Source: Eretmocerus hayati
Lineage: Eukaryota; Arthropoda; Insecta; Hymenoptera; Aphelinidae
Assembly (NCBI GenBank): GCA_029851415.1
Contig: CM056742.1
Coordinates: forward strand, 57,042,454 to 57,106,453
Length of the DNA stretch: 64,000 bases
Reading direction: 5' to 3'
This document shows positions 1 through 11,760 of this stretch, piece after piece. Within the stretch, counting starts at the first letter, position 1. Every line of letters starts with the position of its first letter. The notes under the pieces were generated by a model, which ran no database searches, had not been told where the DNA came from, and worked only from the letters and a program-made list of their open reading frames with translations. The translations under genes were made by a program, and so were the position numbers.

Positions 1-2003
1 TGGTTATGTGACATTGATGATGCCCAGAGAATTTATTCCCGGTCAGCACCCTCGCCTATGGGGCCCAAAAGAGGGCAAAGTCGAGCTTTGGGCAAATATC
101 TGCCCAGTTATGACGCAACTGTGGCTTGTAGGATGTTCCAATGGACCCGAAATTCTACAGAACCTCAGAGCAAGTGGTTATGTACCATTGTTGATGCCCA
201 GAGAATTTATTACCGTTCAGCACCCTCGGCTATGGGGTCCAAAAGAGGGCATTATCGATCTTTGGGCAATTATTTGCCCAGTTATGACGCCACTGTAGGT
301 TGTAGGATGTTCCAATGCACCCGAAACTCTACAGAACTCCAGATCGAGTAGTTATGTACCAATGACGATGCCCAGAGAATTCATTACCGGTTAGCATCCT
401 CGGCTATGGGGCCCAAGACAGGGCAGAATCGGGCTTTGAGCAAGTATTTGCCCAGTTATGACGCCGCTGTGGGTTGTAGGATGTTCCAATGGACCCGCAA
501 CTCTACGAAACCTTAGATCCAGTGGTCATGTACCGTCGATGATGCGCAGAGAATTTATTACCAATCAGCACCCTCGGCTATGGGGCCCAAAACAGGGGAA
601 AATCGAGCTTTGAGCAGTTATCCGCGCAGTTATGACGCCACTATGGGTTGTAGGATGTTCCAACGGACCCGAAACTCTACAAAACCTCAGAACAAGTGGT
701 CATCTTCCATTAATGATGCCCAGAGAATTTATCACCAGTCAGCACCCTCGGCTATGGGGCCCAAAACAGGGCAGAATCGAGCTTTGAGCAAGTATTTGCC
801 CAGTTATGACGCCGCTGTGGGTTGTAGGATGTTCCAATGGACCCGAAACCCTACGGAACCTCAGATCAAATGGTTATGTACCATTGATGATGTCCAGAGA
901 ATTTATTACCGGTCAGCACCCTCGGCTATGGGGCCCAAAAGATGGCAAGATCGAGCTTTGAGCGATTATTTGCCCAGTTATGACGCCACTGTTTGTTGTA
1001 GGATGTTCCAATGGACCCGAAACTCCACAAAACCTCAGAGCAAGTGGTTATCTACCATTAATAATGCCCAGAGGATTCATTACCAGTCAGCAACCTCGGC
1101 TATGGGGTCCACAAGAGGGCAAAATCGAGCTTTGGGCAGTTATCCGCGCAGTTATGACGCCACTGTGGGTTGTTAAATGATCCAATGGACCCGAAACTCT
1201 ACAGAATCCTAGATCAAGTAGTCATGCACTATCTTTGATGCCCAGATAACTTATTCCGAGTCACCACCCTCGGCTACGAGGCTCGAAACAGGGAAAAATC
1301 GAGCTTTGATCAGTTATCTGCCCATTTATGACGCCACTGTGGGTTGGAGGATGATCGAATGGACCCGAAACTCGACAAAACTCTAGATTAAGTGATTATG
1401 TTTCATCAATGAAGCCCAGAGAGTTCGTTCCCATCCAGCACCCTCGGCTATGGGGCCCAAAACAGTGCGAAATCGAGCTTTGAGCAGTTATCTGCGCAGT
1501 TATGACGCCACTGTGGGTTGTAGGATGTTCCAATAGACCCGAAACTCTATAGAACCCTAGATCAAATGGTTATGTACCATTGATGATGCCGAGTGAATTT
1601 GTTACCAGTCAGCACCCTCGGCTATGGGGCCTAAAACAGGGTGAAATCGAGCTTTGAGCAGTTTTCTGCGCAGTTATGACGCCACTGTGGGTTGCAAATA
1701 GTTCTAATGGACCCGAAACTCCACAGAACCATAGATCAAGTAGTCACGTACCATCTCCGGAGCCCAAAGAATTTATCACCAGTCAGCACCCTCGGCTATG
1801 GGGCCCAAAACAGGGCGGGATCCCGCTTTCCGCACAGTTATGACTTTAATGGAGGTTGTAGAAAATTCCAATGGATCCACAACTCCACAAAACTCTGGAC
1901 TCTTTGAGGAGTTACCTCTCAGAGTGCCCCAAGATCCTTTCACCTGTCGGACCCTCGGCCTTGGGCCCAAAACATGGGAAAATCCTACTTAGACCCATCG
2001 GGC
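1..2003 (+). repeat. 174-bp satellite array, plus orientation
   Basis: Tandem repeat with an exact 174-bp period. The landmark GCCCAGAGAATT recurs at 22, 196, 370, 544, 718, 892, 1066, 1240, 1414, 1588 and 1762, every step being 174. The last monomer (about 1765-2003) is diverged and slightly shortened. Because 174 is 3 x 58, reading frames stay in register from monomer to monomer and two plus-strand frames stay open over several units. This yields ORFs of up to 198 codons with a 58-residue periodicity. I read these as a by-product of the unit length, not as a gene: start and stop positions differ between monomers and many monomers carry stops. The array probably continues left of the window. 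Confidence 0.95.
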
Positions 2004-3122
2004 TGGCTGATGTTGTAATAAATTGTAGAACTCGACAGAACTCCGGAACAATTAACAAATGGTGTTCAAACTCGTCATCCGCGTTTTTTACACCCTAATT
2101 CGGCCTGGAGGTCCTCTGGACAGGCTCATAATTCCATTGGAAGATATGTTAGAGACACTCTTGTCTCTAATATTAACACAGGAGATTCACCCAAATTAAC
2201 GTATTGATGCAATTAATTACATTATCGTTCACCTGTCACCGGTACCGCTGCCATTCGACCGGATACAATGAATTTGGTAACGGTACGTTGCCACTAAATA
2301 CTATTACACACATTCGCCACCAAACTCATCACACAAAAGGGCCTTGCCAAACAACCTGACTCGGGAGGCTCTAGGAGCCTCTAGAAGCCCTTGATACACG
2401 TCCACGAGGACACGGCTGTCTCCCGTCGTCCGTGCTTTGGGTGATCGCGCCCCGCCAACTTCTCTCGAGGCTGCCTCGCGCCCTCGTCCATCCGATGGCG
2501 CCACCAGTCCATACGCTCATCTACATACATGTCGCCCTATAGCTATACGCATACTTGTGAACAACTCTCCATAACAGATAATCGAGATACCCATCCACCA
2601 TTACAGATGCCCGAGAATCAATTCCCGGTCAACACTGGAGCCCAAGAACAAGGGTGTCCCGCCATTCAATCATGGACCCCGCAGTTCAAATCACCATTAC
2701 CTCCTGACCCGTTAGATGATCACATCCGTAGATATCGTCTATCACTGACCTTTGAACATTCCAGTTCGGAAATGATGTGAGCGGTACTCGTTGCAAATCA
2801 TCAGCAACTTGTAATCTTCCCGGGAGCATAGAAACTATCATGCCAGTAGAGGGAGGAATTCAATATGCCCCATGACTCAAGCGCCAATTTCTCCGTATAG
2901 GATTCCATGAGGCGGTCAACGCGTGAACTAAAATCATGCATAGTAGCTATATCGTGAACATCGATAATGGTACACTCATGCATTGGGCATGATTCTAGTT
3001 CAGCAGAGAATCCGTGACGAGCGACACGGTGGTGAAACACTTCCATTACCCGCTCTCTCGTTCGGTCGCTCTTCCAGGAACTCATTCTGTCGAGTTCTAC
3101 AATTGATTGCAACATCAGGATG
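2004..3122. other. Spacer between two inverted satellite blocks
   Basis: Non-satellite sequence between the plus-oriented block and the minus-oriented block. I recognise no gene. Two small open frames exist: plus 2529-2780 (83 codons, rich in Pro, Gln and Ser) and minus 3115-2801 (104 codons, rich in Glu, Met and His). Neither has a motif I can name. They could be remnants of a retroelement, but that is a guess. Confidence 0.5.
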
Positions 3123-3589
3123 CCCGATGGGTCTCAGTAGGATTTTCCCATGTTTTGGGTCCCAAGGCCAAGGGTCCGACAGGTGGAAGGATTTTGGGGC
3201 ACTCTGAGAGGTAACTCCTCAAAAGGTCCAGAGTTTTGTGGAGTTGTGGATCCATTGGAATTTTCTACAACCTCCATTGAAGTCATAACTGTGCGGAAAG
3301 CTGGTTCCCGCCCTGTTTTGGGCGGCATAGCCGAGGGTGCCGACTGGTAATAAATTCTTTGGGCTCCAGAGATGAAACGTGACTACTTGATCTAAGGTTC
3401 TGTCGAGTTTCGGGTCCATTAGAACTATTTGCAACCCACAGTGGCGTCATAACTGGGCAAATACTTGCTCAAAGCTCGATTCTGCCCTGTTTTGGGCCCC
3501 ATAGCCGAGGTCGCTGACTGGTAATAAATTCTCTGGGCATTATCAATGGTAGATAACCACTTGCTCTGAGGTTTTGTGGAGTTTGGGGT
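3123..3589 (-). repeat. 174-bp satellite, minus orientation, first segment
   Basis: About 2.6 satellite monomers in inverted orientation relative to 1-2003. The first one (about 3123-3350) is the mirror image of the same diverged variant seen at 1765-2003, with the same block of variant positions. The two blocks are therefore arms of one large inverted duplication and not independent arrays. The segment ends at the GGGT where the 3590-6310 element is inserted. Confidence 0.9.
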
Positions 3590-3626
3590 TGTGACGGACA
3601 AGCCGTCACAGCCGAAATTATTAAAA

Positions 3627-3741
3627 TCTCTCGTCGCCGTCTCGAGCCAGCAAACCAGAAGTATAGGTATTAACCCCCAGATACTTCTTTTTTTTGTTGA
3701 GATGCTGGCTCGAGAGGACGACGATGGCGAGCGACGAGAGA
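3627..3741. repeat. Nested 115-nt hairpin inside the left end of the element
   Basis: Three inverted repeats share one axis. The outer pair is TCTCTCGTCGC (3627-3637) with GCGACGAGAGA (3731-3741). The middle pair is TCTCGAGCCAGCA (3640-3652) with its complement at 3703-3715. The inner pair is AGAAGTAT (3657-3664) with ATACTTCT (3681-3688). Together they make a long, interrupted stem. Separately, the first 21 bases of the element are themselves a small hairpin (TGTGACGG/CCGTCACA). Confidence 0.8.
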
Positions 3742-4624
3742 GCTGGACCAGCGGAGGCAGTGCGGGCATGCCTACACGCAGGCAGCCCTTTCTACACCCC
3801 GGACAGCCGCGGTAGCCGCACAAGAGGCTGCCCCGGGTGAGCAGTCGACGGGACGCGGTTTCTACAGTTGGGTGGCCCGGAGGGCTCCCCTAGGGCCCCG
3901 AAGCCCTGTCTGGCCCTAACACCGGCCCTCCCACACCCCACGAACATGCTGCTCCTCGACACCATGCCCCGGGGCGAGTGTGTACACACCGGCGTGCGGA
4001 CGACGGCGACGATGGCAACGGACGAGGCCCTCGCTCCCGGGTGAGCGAGGGTACGAATTGGGTGTGTTTTGACACCGCGATGAGAATGTATGCACGGACG
4101 GGGCGACGACGGGTGGGCAGCCGCAGGACACAGTTGGACGTGGTGATGTTGTGAACGCCCTTCCCGGGCTGCTGGCCATACGGGCGTGTGCCCCATCTGC
4201 TGCAGCCCGGGTAGGCGCGCAGGCCGGCAGCGACGAGGTTAAGTGGCACATGCACCACTTGTTACATGTGTACAACGTACACTTGGTGAACCGCACACCC
4301 GCGCACCATCGATGCGGCCCTGGAGCGGTCACCCACGACACGAGTGACCATCACACGGACGCGGGTAGGCCCGGGTGACCCAGCGCAAGACGGCGATGAC
4401 GGACAGGCCGGTACACGCGGCAAGAGCAGACAGCTGACTGGCGGTGGACGAGATGCGGCGGCACTGCGGGCATGTAAATCCGGGCCACACCCGGGCGGTC
4501 GTGGCCACGAAAATACAACGGACGGATACCTGGACAACGGCCACTGGGCAAATGTGGACTTGCGGACGATATTTACATGTACTTAGGGCTATGCACACAT
4601 GAGTATGTTGCAATGGGACTATGC

Positions 4625-4745
4625 GCAGCATATATATGGATATACTGCGGCCATGCGGACTTGATATTACTATGCTACGGGCGGCCGCGAGTATATATAG
4701 ATATACTGCTGCAATACGGACTAGATATAGATATTCACGGACATG
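4625..4745 (+). promoter_or_regulatory. Duplicated TATA-like block
   Basis: Two imperfect direct copies of a roughly 65-bp block each contain an AT run of the type ATATATATGGATATACTGC / GTATATATAGATATACTGC, followed by a GCGGACTTGATAT-like stretch. Alternating TATA sequences inside an otherwise GC-rich putative LTR would suit a promoter. Nothing else in the sequence proves transcription, so this is a weak call. Confidence 0.3.
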
Positions 4746-5280
4746 TATAAGGGCTATACGAGGTGAAAGCGTGGAGTTACGGCAAGCGCAAGTGCGCGAT
4801 GCCTCCGCATGTATTTCTGCGGTGCATGCGCGCGAGTGGGACAGAATATTCTCTGGGTGGAGGCATCAGGACCGTATATACTGCAATTGACGGACTTGAA
4901 GCGAATTTCGTAGAATCTGAGCTACGGTATGGAACGAGTATAGTGGACTGGACTTGAATATTTGGCGCGCTCAGCCACCAGTTGGCGCTGCCAGTGTTCC
5001 GGTAAAATTGAACGGACCAATTAGAGAGCTTCTCTTCGGTGAAGACGAAGGCGAGCTTTTGGTGTAGATGAAGCGGCCATTGTGCCACTTGTATATCTGA
5101 CCCGGTGCAGTACACACGTACTAGTCGCGCTCGCGCTTTTAATTCGGAGCACGTGCCCAGCCGCGAGTCCCCCAGGAGTCCCGGTTGCCCAGGACGAGTA
5201 GTAGCTGCTGTGATTGGACTCGTGTAATTGTGGGACGTCACATTTGGACGGAGCAAGGAAAAATAATCAAGCAACGGACA

Positions 5281-6175
5281 ATGGCATCAAACGGTGAGTG
5301 GTCTTGCTATTTTTCTTAGATTCTCTCGTCGGGTGTGCGAAGAGCCTCGCGCGTCGCGGAGGGCAATCGTCGTGCCCGCGGACAAACTGGACCCCCGGGG
5401 GACCTCGTGAGCTGGTGCATCGCGTTCTCGTGGACAAGACGTCTCCAAGTGACGTACGCGCGGTGTGAAATTGCATCAGCGGACCTGGAGCAGCAACCGC
5501 GTCGCGTGGAGAAATTCGGAGCAGCGATTTAGTGGAGTTTTGGTGTGTGCTCGTGGACAAGACGTCTTGGAAAGACGTGCGCGCGATAGGAAATTCGTGT
5601 CGGGGACAGACCTCCTGGAGGAGGCGCGCGTGGACGAGGACATAGTCGATCTTCGACGAGTCACACATGGACTAGGAGCCAGGTGCGTGATCGTGCACCT
5701 GTTGCTCGAGCGCGTGGGCCAAGCGAGCATCGGAGCACAAGTCATTTTGGGTGCTTGCCGTTGCGTGCGCGTTGCGAGGGCTGCTGAGCGGCCATTTTGG
5801 ACGAGGAAATTTTGGAGCAGATTAATTGTGGGAAAAATATCGGTGCAGGGACCGGACAAGCTGCACTCTACGGAGTGCAGGTAGATTTCGCGAGGGATCG
5901 GACAGTGTGATATGGCCTTTTTGTGAAGTGTTTTATATTTTTCAGGAATAGAGACATTTTGACAATTTATGCGATTGATGGATATTTTTCCTGGACAGAT
6001 AGTCGAGTCATTCGGACAAATGTCGGTTATCAAAGATATGTAGATTTATGTATCACCGCGTAGAAGAAACGTAAAGAATAGATGCCAAATTATTCATTAT
6101 TGAATCGGACAGATTATTTATGAGCGTGCGCCCCCCCCCCTCTTTATTTTCAGGTGATGGCGCGGTAAGTGATGC
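5281..6175 (+). other. Possible short first exon and splice acceptor inside the LTR-like element
   Basis: At 5281 an ATG opens five codons that run into a near-perfect splice donor (ACG|GTGAGT). Far downstream, at about 6121-6154, a pure C run followed by CTCTTTATTTTCAG is a strong polypyrimidine tract plus acceptor. Eleven bases later GCG|GTAAGT is a second donor-like site. This arrangement would allow a transcript starting in the element to splice a leader onto downstream sequence. It is seen only as consensus matches, without a supporting reading frame. Confidence 0.3.
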
Positions 6176-6310
6176 TGTGCTGCGGACGTGACAGCGGAGT
6201 AGCTGAATTTTTGGAGTCGTTTCGCCGTTCGCGCGCGTATTGCCTGCGATTTTAGGATAAGAGTCCCGTTGAATATAAATGAGTTGTGATGGTGAAAATA
6301 CTACGTCACA

Positions 6311-7998
6311 GGGTACATTGGAACATCCTACAACCCACAGTGGCGTTAATAACTGCGCAGATAACTGCTTAAAGCTCGATTTCGCCCTGTTTTGGGCCCC
6401 ATAGCCGAGGGTGCTGATTGGTAATAAATTCTCTGGGCATCATCGACGGTACATAACCACTAGATCTAAGGTTCTGTAGAATTTGGGGTCCATTGGAACA
6501 TCCTACAACCCACAGCGGGGTCATAACTGGGCAAATACTTGTTCAAAGCTCGATTCTGCCCTGTTTTGGGCCCCATAGCCGAGGGTGCTGACCGGTAATA
6601 AATTCTCTGGGCATCGTCAATGGTACATAACTACTTGATCTGAGGTTCTGTAGAGTTTCGGGTGCATTGGATGGTCTTACAACCCACAGTGGCGTCATAA
6701 CTGCGCGGATAACTGCACAAAGCTCGGTTTCGCCCTCTTTTGGGCCCCATAGCCGAGGGTGCTGACTGGTAATAAATTCTCTGGTCATCATCGATGGTAC
6801 ATAACTACCTGATCTAAGGTTCTGTAGAGTTTCGGGTGCATTGGATGGTCTTACAACCCACAGTGGCGTCATAACTGCGCGGATAACTGCACAAAGCTCG
6901 GTTTCGCCCTCTTTTGGGCCCCATAGCCGAGGGTGCTGACTGGTAATAAATTCTCTGGTCATCATCAATGGTACATAACTACTTGATCTAAGGTTCTGTA
7001 GAGTTTCGAGTGCATTGGATGGTCTTACAACCCACAGTGGCGTCATAACTGCGCGGATAACTGCACAAAGCTCGGTTTCGCCCTGTTTTGGGCCCCATAG
7101 CCGAGGGTGCTGACCGGTAATAAATTCTCTGGTCATCATCAATGGTACATAACCACTTGATCTGAGGTTCTGTAGAGTTTAGAGTCCATTGGAATATCCT
7201 ACAACCCACAGTGGCGTCATAACTGGGCAAATAATTGCTCAAAGCTCGATTCCGCCCTGTTTTGGGCCCCATAGCCGAGGGTGCTGACCGGTAATAAATT
7301 CTCTGGGCATCATCAATGCTATATAGTTACTTGATCCAAGGTTCTGTGAAGTTTCGGGTGCATTGGATGGTCTTACAACCCACAGTGGCGTCATAACTGC
7401 GCGGATAACTGCACAAATCTCAGTTTCGCCCTGTTTTGGGTCCCATAGCCGAGGGTGCTGATTGGTAATAAATCCTCTGGGCATCATCGACGGTACATGA
7501 CCACTGGATCTAAGGTTCTGTAGAGTTTCGGGTGCATTGGATGGTCTTACAACCCACAGTGGCGTCATAACTGCGCGGATACCTGCACAAAGCTCGGTTT
7601 CGCCCTCTTTTGGGCCCCATAGCCGAGGGTGCTGACTGGTAATAAATTCTCTGGTCATCATCAATGGTACATAACCACTTGTTCCGAGGTTCTGTCGAGT
7701 TTTGGGTCGCTTCGATCATCCTCCAACCCACAGTGGCGTCATAACTAGGCAGATAACTGCTCAAAGCTCGATTTTTCCCTGTTTCGAGCCTCATAGTCGA
7801 GGATGGTGACTGGTGATGGATCCTCTGGGCGACATCAATGGTACATGACCACTTGATCTAAGATTCTGTAGAGTTTCGGGTCCATTGGAACATCCTACGA
7901 CCCACAGTGGCGTCATAACTGGGCAGATAATTGCTCAAAGCTCGATTTTGCCCTGTGTTGGGCCCCATAGCCGAGGGAGCTGACCGGTAATAAGTTCT
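6311..7998 (-). repeat. 174-bp satellite, minus orientation, second segment
   Basis: About 9.7 monomers of the same satellite in minus orientation, resuming directly after the GGGT duplication of the preceding element. Two sequence variants alternate, one with GGTGCATTGGATGGTCTTACAACC and one with GGTCCATTGGAACATCCTACAACC, giving a higher-order arrangement. The stretch from about 7660 to 7998 is nearly identical to 10620-10978. Long periodic minus-strand ORFs (for example 7142-6543 and 7664-7239) are satellite translations. Confidence 0.95.
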
Positions 7999-9746
7999 AA
8001 TTAGAATAAATTTTTGTCTCGATCGATATGAACGATCGAGACTTCATCGCTCGCGGGAATTTCAAATCATATTATTACATGACTCGGCTAATGCAAGCTA
8101 ATTTTAATCAACGGATCTGTTGATCAAGTGACACAGATCGATATTGGATTACTCCAATTCGATCTATGTACCTTCAAGGCACCTCGCAATTCGAGTGTCG
8201 CAACTTGAAGGATTTTGATGGAATTTCAAATACATGGAAAGTGAGATGAAAAATTTTTGACTCTACGCTAGATGTTGGTGCGTTTCGTCTTTCCTCTCCG
8301 GATCAGACTCTTCAGGGGGGCTGAAGAGATCCGAGTAGAGGTTGGCCCCCGACGTCACCTAGCCAAAGTGGCTTGATGGTCATGATTTTGATCGGGCTTA
8401 TATGTTACACGAGGGCTTTCCCAGCCACTCGCGAGAAAGGTTTTTCATCTCGGTTGTATATTCGCCGACAACCGGTGACAATTAGAATGAATTTTTGTCT
8501 CGATCGATATGAACGATCGAGACTTTATCGCTCGCGGGAATTTCAAATCATATTATTACATGACTCGGCTAATGCAAGCTAATTTTAATCAACGGATCTG
8601 TTGATCAAGTGACACAGATCGATATTGGATTACTCCAATTCGATCTATGTACCTTCAAGGCACCTCGCAATTCGAGTGTCGCAACTTGAAGGATTTTGAT
8701 GGAATTTCAAATACATGAAAAGTGAGATGAAAAATTTTTGACTCTACGCTAGATGTTGGTGCGTTTCGTCTTTCCTCTCCGGATCAGACTCTTCAGGGGG
8801 GCTGAAGAGATCCGAGTAGAGGTTGGCCCCCGACGTCACCTAGCCAAAGTGGCTTGATGGTCATGATTTTGATCGGGCTTATATGTTACACGAGGGCTTT
8901 CCCAGCCACTCGCGAGAAAGGTTTTTCATCTCGGTTGTATATTCGCCGACAACCGGTGACAATTAGAATGAATTTTTGTCTCGATCGATATGAACGATCG
9001 AGACTTTATCGCTCGCGGGAATTTCAAATCATATTATTACATGACTCGGCTAATGCAAGCTAATTTTAATCAACGGATCCGTTGATCAAGTGACACAGAT
9101 CGATATTGGATTACTCCAATTCGATCTATGTACCTTCAAGGCACCTCGCAATTCGAGTGTCGCAACTTGAAGGATTTTGATGGAATTTCAAATACATGAA
9201 AAGTGAGATGAAAAATTTTTGACTCTACGCTAGATGATTCAAATCATATCATGTAATAATATGATTTGAAATTCCCGCGAGCGATAAAGTCTCGATCGTT
9301 CATATCGATCGAGACAAAAATTCATTCTAATTGTCACCGGTTGTCGGCGAATATACAACCGAGATGAAAAACCTTCTCGCGAGTGGCTGGGAAAGCCCTC
9401 GTGTGACATATAAGCCCGATCAAAATCATGACCATCAAGCCACTTTGGCTAGGTGACGTCGGGGGCCAACCTCTACTCGGATCTCTTCAGCCCCCCTGAA
9501 GAGTCTGATCCGGAGAGGAAAGACGAAACGCACCAACATCTAGCGTAGAGTCAAAAATTTTTCATCTCACTTTTCATGTATTTGAAATCCCATCAAAATC
9601 CTTCAAGTTGCGACACTCAAATCGCGAGGTGCCTTGAAGGTACATAGATCGAATTGGAGTAATCCAATATCGATCTGTGTCACTTGATCAACAGATCCGT
9701 TGATTAAAATTAGCTTGCATTAGCCGAGTCATGTAATAATATGATT
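7999..9746. mobile_element. Cluster of 481-bp hairpin-rich units inserted in satellite
   Basis: Units start at 7999, 8480 and 8961 (exact 481-bp steps, only a few differences). The third stops at 9236 and is followed by an inverted copy (9237-9746). The insert is bounded by GGTAATAAGTT at 7986-7996 and 9747-9757; the duplication may reach 13 bp with one mismatch. The paralogous satellite at about 10966-10985 shows the uninterrupted site. Each unit has a row of hairpins, in unit 2: GTCTCGATCG 8497-8506 with 8514-8523; an imperfect 15-bp pair 8614-8628 / 8635-8650; CTTCAAG 8653-8659 / CTTGAAG 8685-8691; CTCTTCAG 8789-8796 / 8802-8809; CGGTTGT 8932-8938 / 8949-8955. A 69-codon ORF repeats identically (8373-8582, 8854-9063), but I see no protein motif. 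I do not recognise the family. Confidence 0.85.
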
Positions 9747-11760
9747 GGTAATAAGTTTTCTGGGCATCGTCAATGGTATATAACTACTTGATCTAAGGTT
9801 CTGTAGAGTTTCGGGTCCATTGGAACATCCTACAACCCACAGTGGCGTCATAACTGGGCAAATAATTGCTCAAAGCTCGATTTTGCCCTTTTTCGGGCCC
9901 CATAACCGAGGTTGCTGACTGGTAATAAATTCTCTGGGCATCATCAAAGGTACATAGCCACTTGATCTAAGGTTCTGTAGAGTTTCGGGTCCATTGGAAC
10001 TTCCTACAACCCACAGTGGCGTCATAACTGGGCAAATAATAGCACAAAGCTCGATTTTGCCCTCTTTTGGGTCCCATAGCCGAGGGTGCTGACCGGTAAT
10101 AAATTCTTTGGGCATCATCAATGCTATATAGTCACTTGATCCAAGGTTCTGCAGAGTTTCGGGTGCATTGGATGGTCTTACAACCCACAGTGGCGTCATA
10201 ACTGCGCGGATAACTGCACAAAGCTCGGTTTCGCCCTCTTTTGGGCCCCATAGCCGAGGGTGCTGACTGGTAATAAATTCTCTGGTCATCATCAATGGTA
10301 CATAACTACCTGATCTAAGGTTCTGTAGAGTTTCGGGTGCATTTGATGGTCTTACAACCCACAGTGGCGTCATAACTGCGCGGATAACTGCACAAAGCTC
10401 GGTTTCGCCCTCTTTTGGGCCCCATAGCCGAGGGTGCTGACTGGTAATAAATTCTCTGGTCATCATCAATGGTACATAACTACTTGATCTAAGGTTCTGT
10501 AGAGTTTCGGGTGCATTGGATGGTCTTACAACCCACAGTGGCGTCATAACTGCGCGGATAACTGCACAAAGCTCGGTTTCGCCCTCTTTTGGGCCCCATA
10601 GCCGAGGTAGCTGACTGGTAATAAATTCTCTGGTCATCATCAATGGTACATAACCACTTGCTCCGAGGTTCTGTCGAGTTTTGGGTCGCTTCGATCATCC
10701 TCCAACCCACAGTGGCGTCATAACTAGGCAGATAACTGCTCAAAAGCTCGATTTTTCCCTGTTTCGAGCCTCATAGCCGAGGATGGTGACTGGTGATGAA
10801 TCCTCTGGGCGACATCGATGGTACATGACCACTTGATCTAAGATTCTGTAGAGTTTCGGGTCCATTGGAACATCCTACAACCCACAGTGGCGTCATAACT
10901 GGGCAGATAATTGCTCAAAGCTCGATTTTGCCCTGTGTTGGGCCCCATAGCCGAGGGAGCTGACCGGTAATAAGTTCTCTGGGCATCGTCAATGGTACAT
11001 AACTACTTGATCTAAGGTTCTGTAGAGTTTCGGGTCCATTGGAACATCCTACAACCCACAGTGGCGTCATAACTGGGCAAATAATTGCTCAAAGCTCGAT
11101 TTTGCCCTTTTTTGGGCCCCATAGCCGAGGTTGCTGACTGGTAATAAATTCTCTGGGCATCATCAAAGGTACACAACCACTTGATCTAAGGTTCTGTAGA
11201 GTTTCGGGTCCATTGGAACATCCTACAACCCACAGTGGCGTCATATCTGGGCAGATAATTGCCCATAGCTCGAGTTTGCCCTCTTTTGGGTCCCATAGCC
11301 GAGGGTGCTGACCGGTAATAAATCCTCTGGGCATCATCAATGCTACATAACCACTTGATCTAAGGTTCTGTAGAGTTTAGGGTCCATTGGAACATCCTAC
11401 AACCCACAGTGGCGTCATAACTGGGCAAATAATTGCTCAAAGCTCGAATCCGCCCTGTTTTGGGCCCCATAGCCGAGGGTGCTGACCGGTAATTAATCCT
11501 CTGGGCATCATCAATGCTATATAGTCACTTGATCCAAGGTTCTGTAGAGTTTCGGGTGCATTGGATCATCTTACAACCCACAGTGGCGTCATAACTGCGC
11601 GGATAACTGCTCAAAGCTCGATTCCGCCCCGTTCTGGGCCCCATAGCCGAGGGTGCTGGCTGGTAATAAATTCTTCGGTCTCAGTCGATGGTACCTGATC
11701 ACTTGATCTGAGGTTTCTCAGAGTTTCGGGTCCATTGGGACTCTCTGGCATCCCCCCGTG
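9747..11760 (-). repeat. 174-bp satellite, minus orientation, third segment
   Basis: About 11.5 monomers continuing the minus-oriented block after the 481-bp cluster. The last monomer decays from about 11660. Copies with the two alternating half-variants form a larger repeat shared with 7240-7998. The largest satellite ORF (minus 10643-9870, 257 codons) shows the 58-residue period and is not a gene. Confidence 0.95.

Larger units (their letters stand above)
3590..6310. mobile_element. 2.72-kb TG...CA element in satellite, probable long solo LTR
   Basis: The satellite is interrupted inside its ...TTTGGGGT/CCATTGG... stretch. The insert begins TGTGACG and ends CGTCACA (perfect 7-bp inverted ends) and is flanked by GGGT at 3586-3589 and 6311-6314, a 4-bp target duplication. 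TG...CA ends plus a 4-bp duplication are the signature of an LTR retrotransposon. No internal gag-pol or second LTR is visible, so a very long solo LTR or a non-autonomous element is the best reading. The interior is GC-rich up to about 5900 and carries a nested hairpin just inside the left end, TATA-like repeats near 4630-4740, and an ATG followed by a strong splice donor at 5281. The minus-strand ORFs at 3425-4631 have no recognisable domain. Confidence 0.75.

Noticed and set aside
1..2003. Possible hammerhead ribozyme in the satellite (GGGT...ACCC followed by GAAAC)
   Set aside because: No CUGAUGA box precedes the stem in any monomer.
6543..10643. Long minus-strand ORFs of 141-257 codons with a 58-residue period
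   Set aside because: They are translations of the 174-bp satellite, whose length is a multiple of three; starts and stops differ among monomers.
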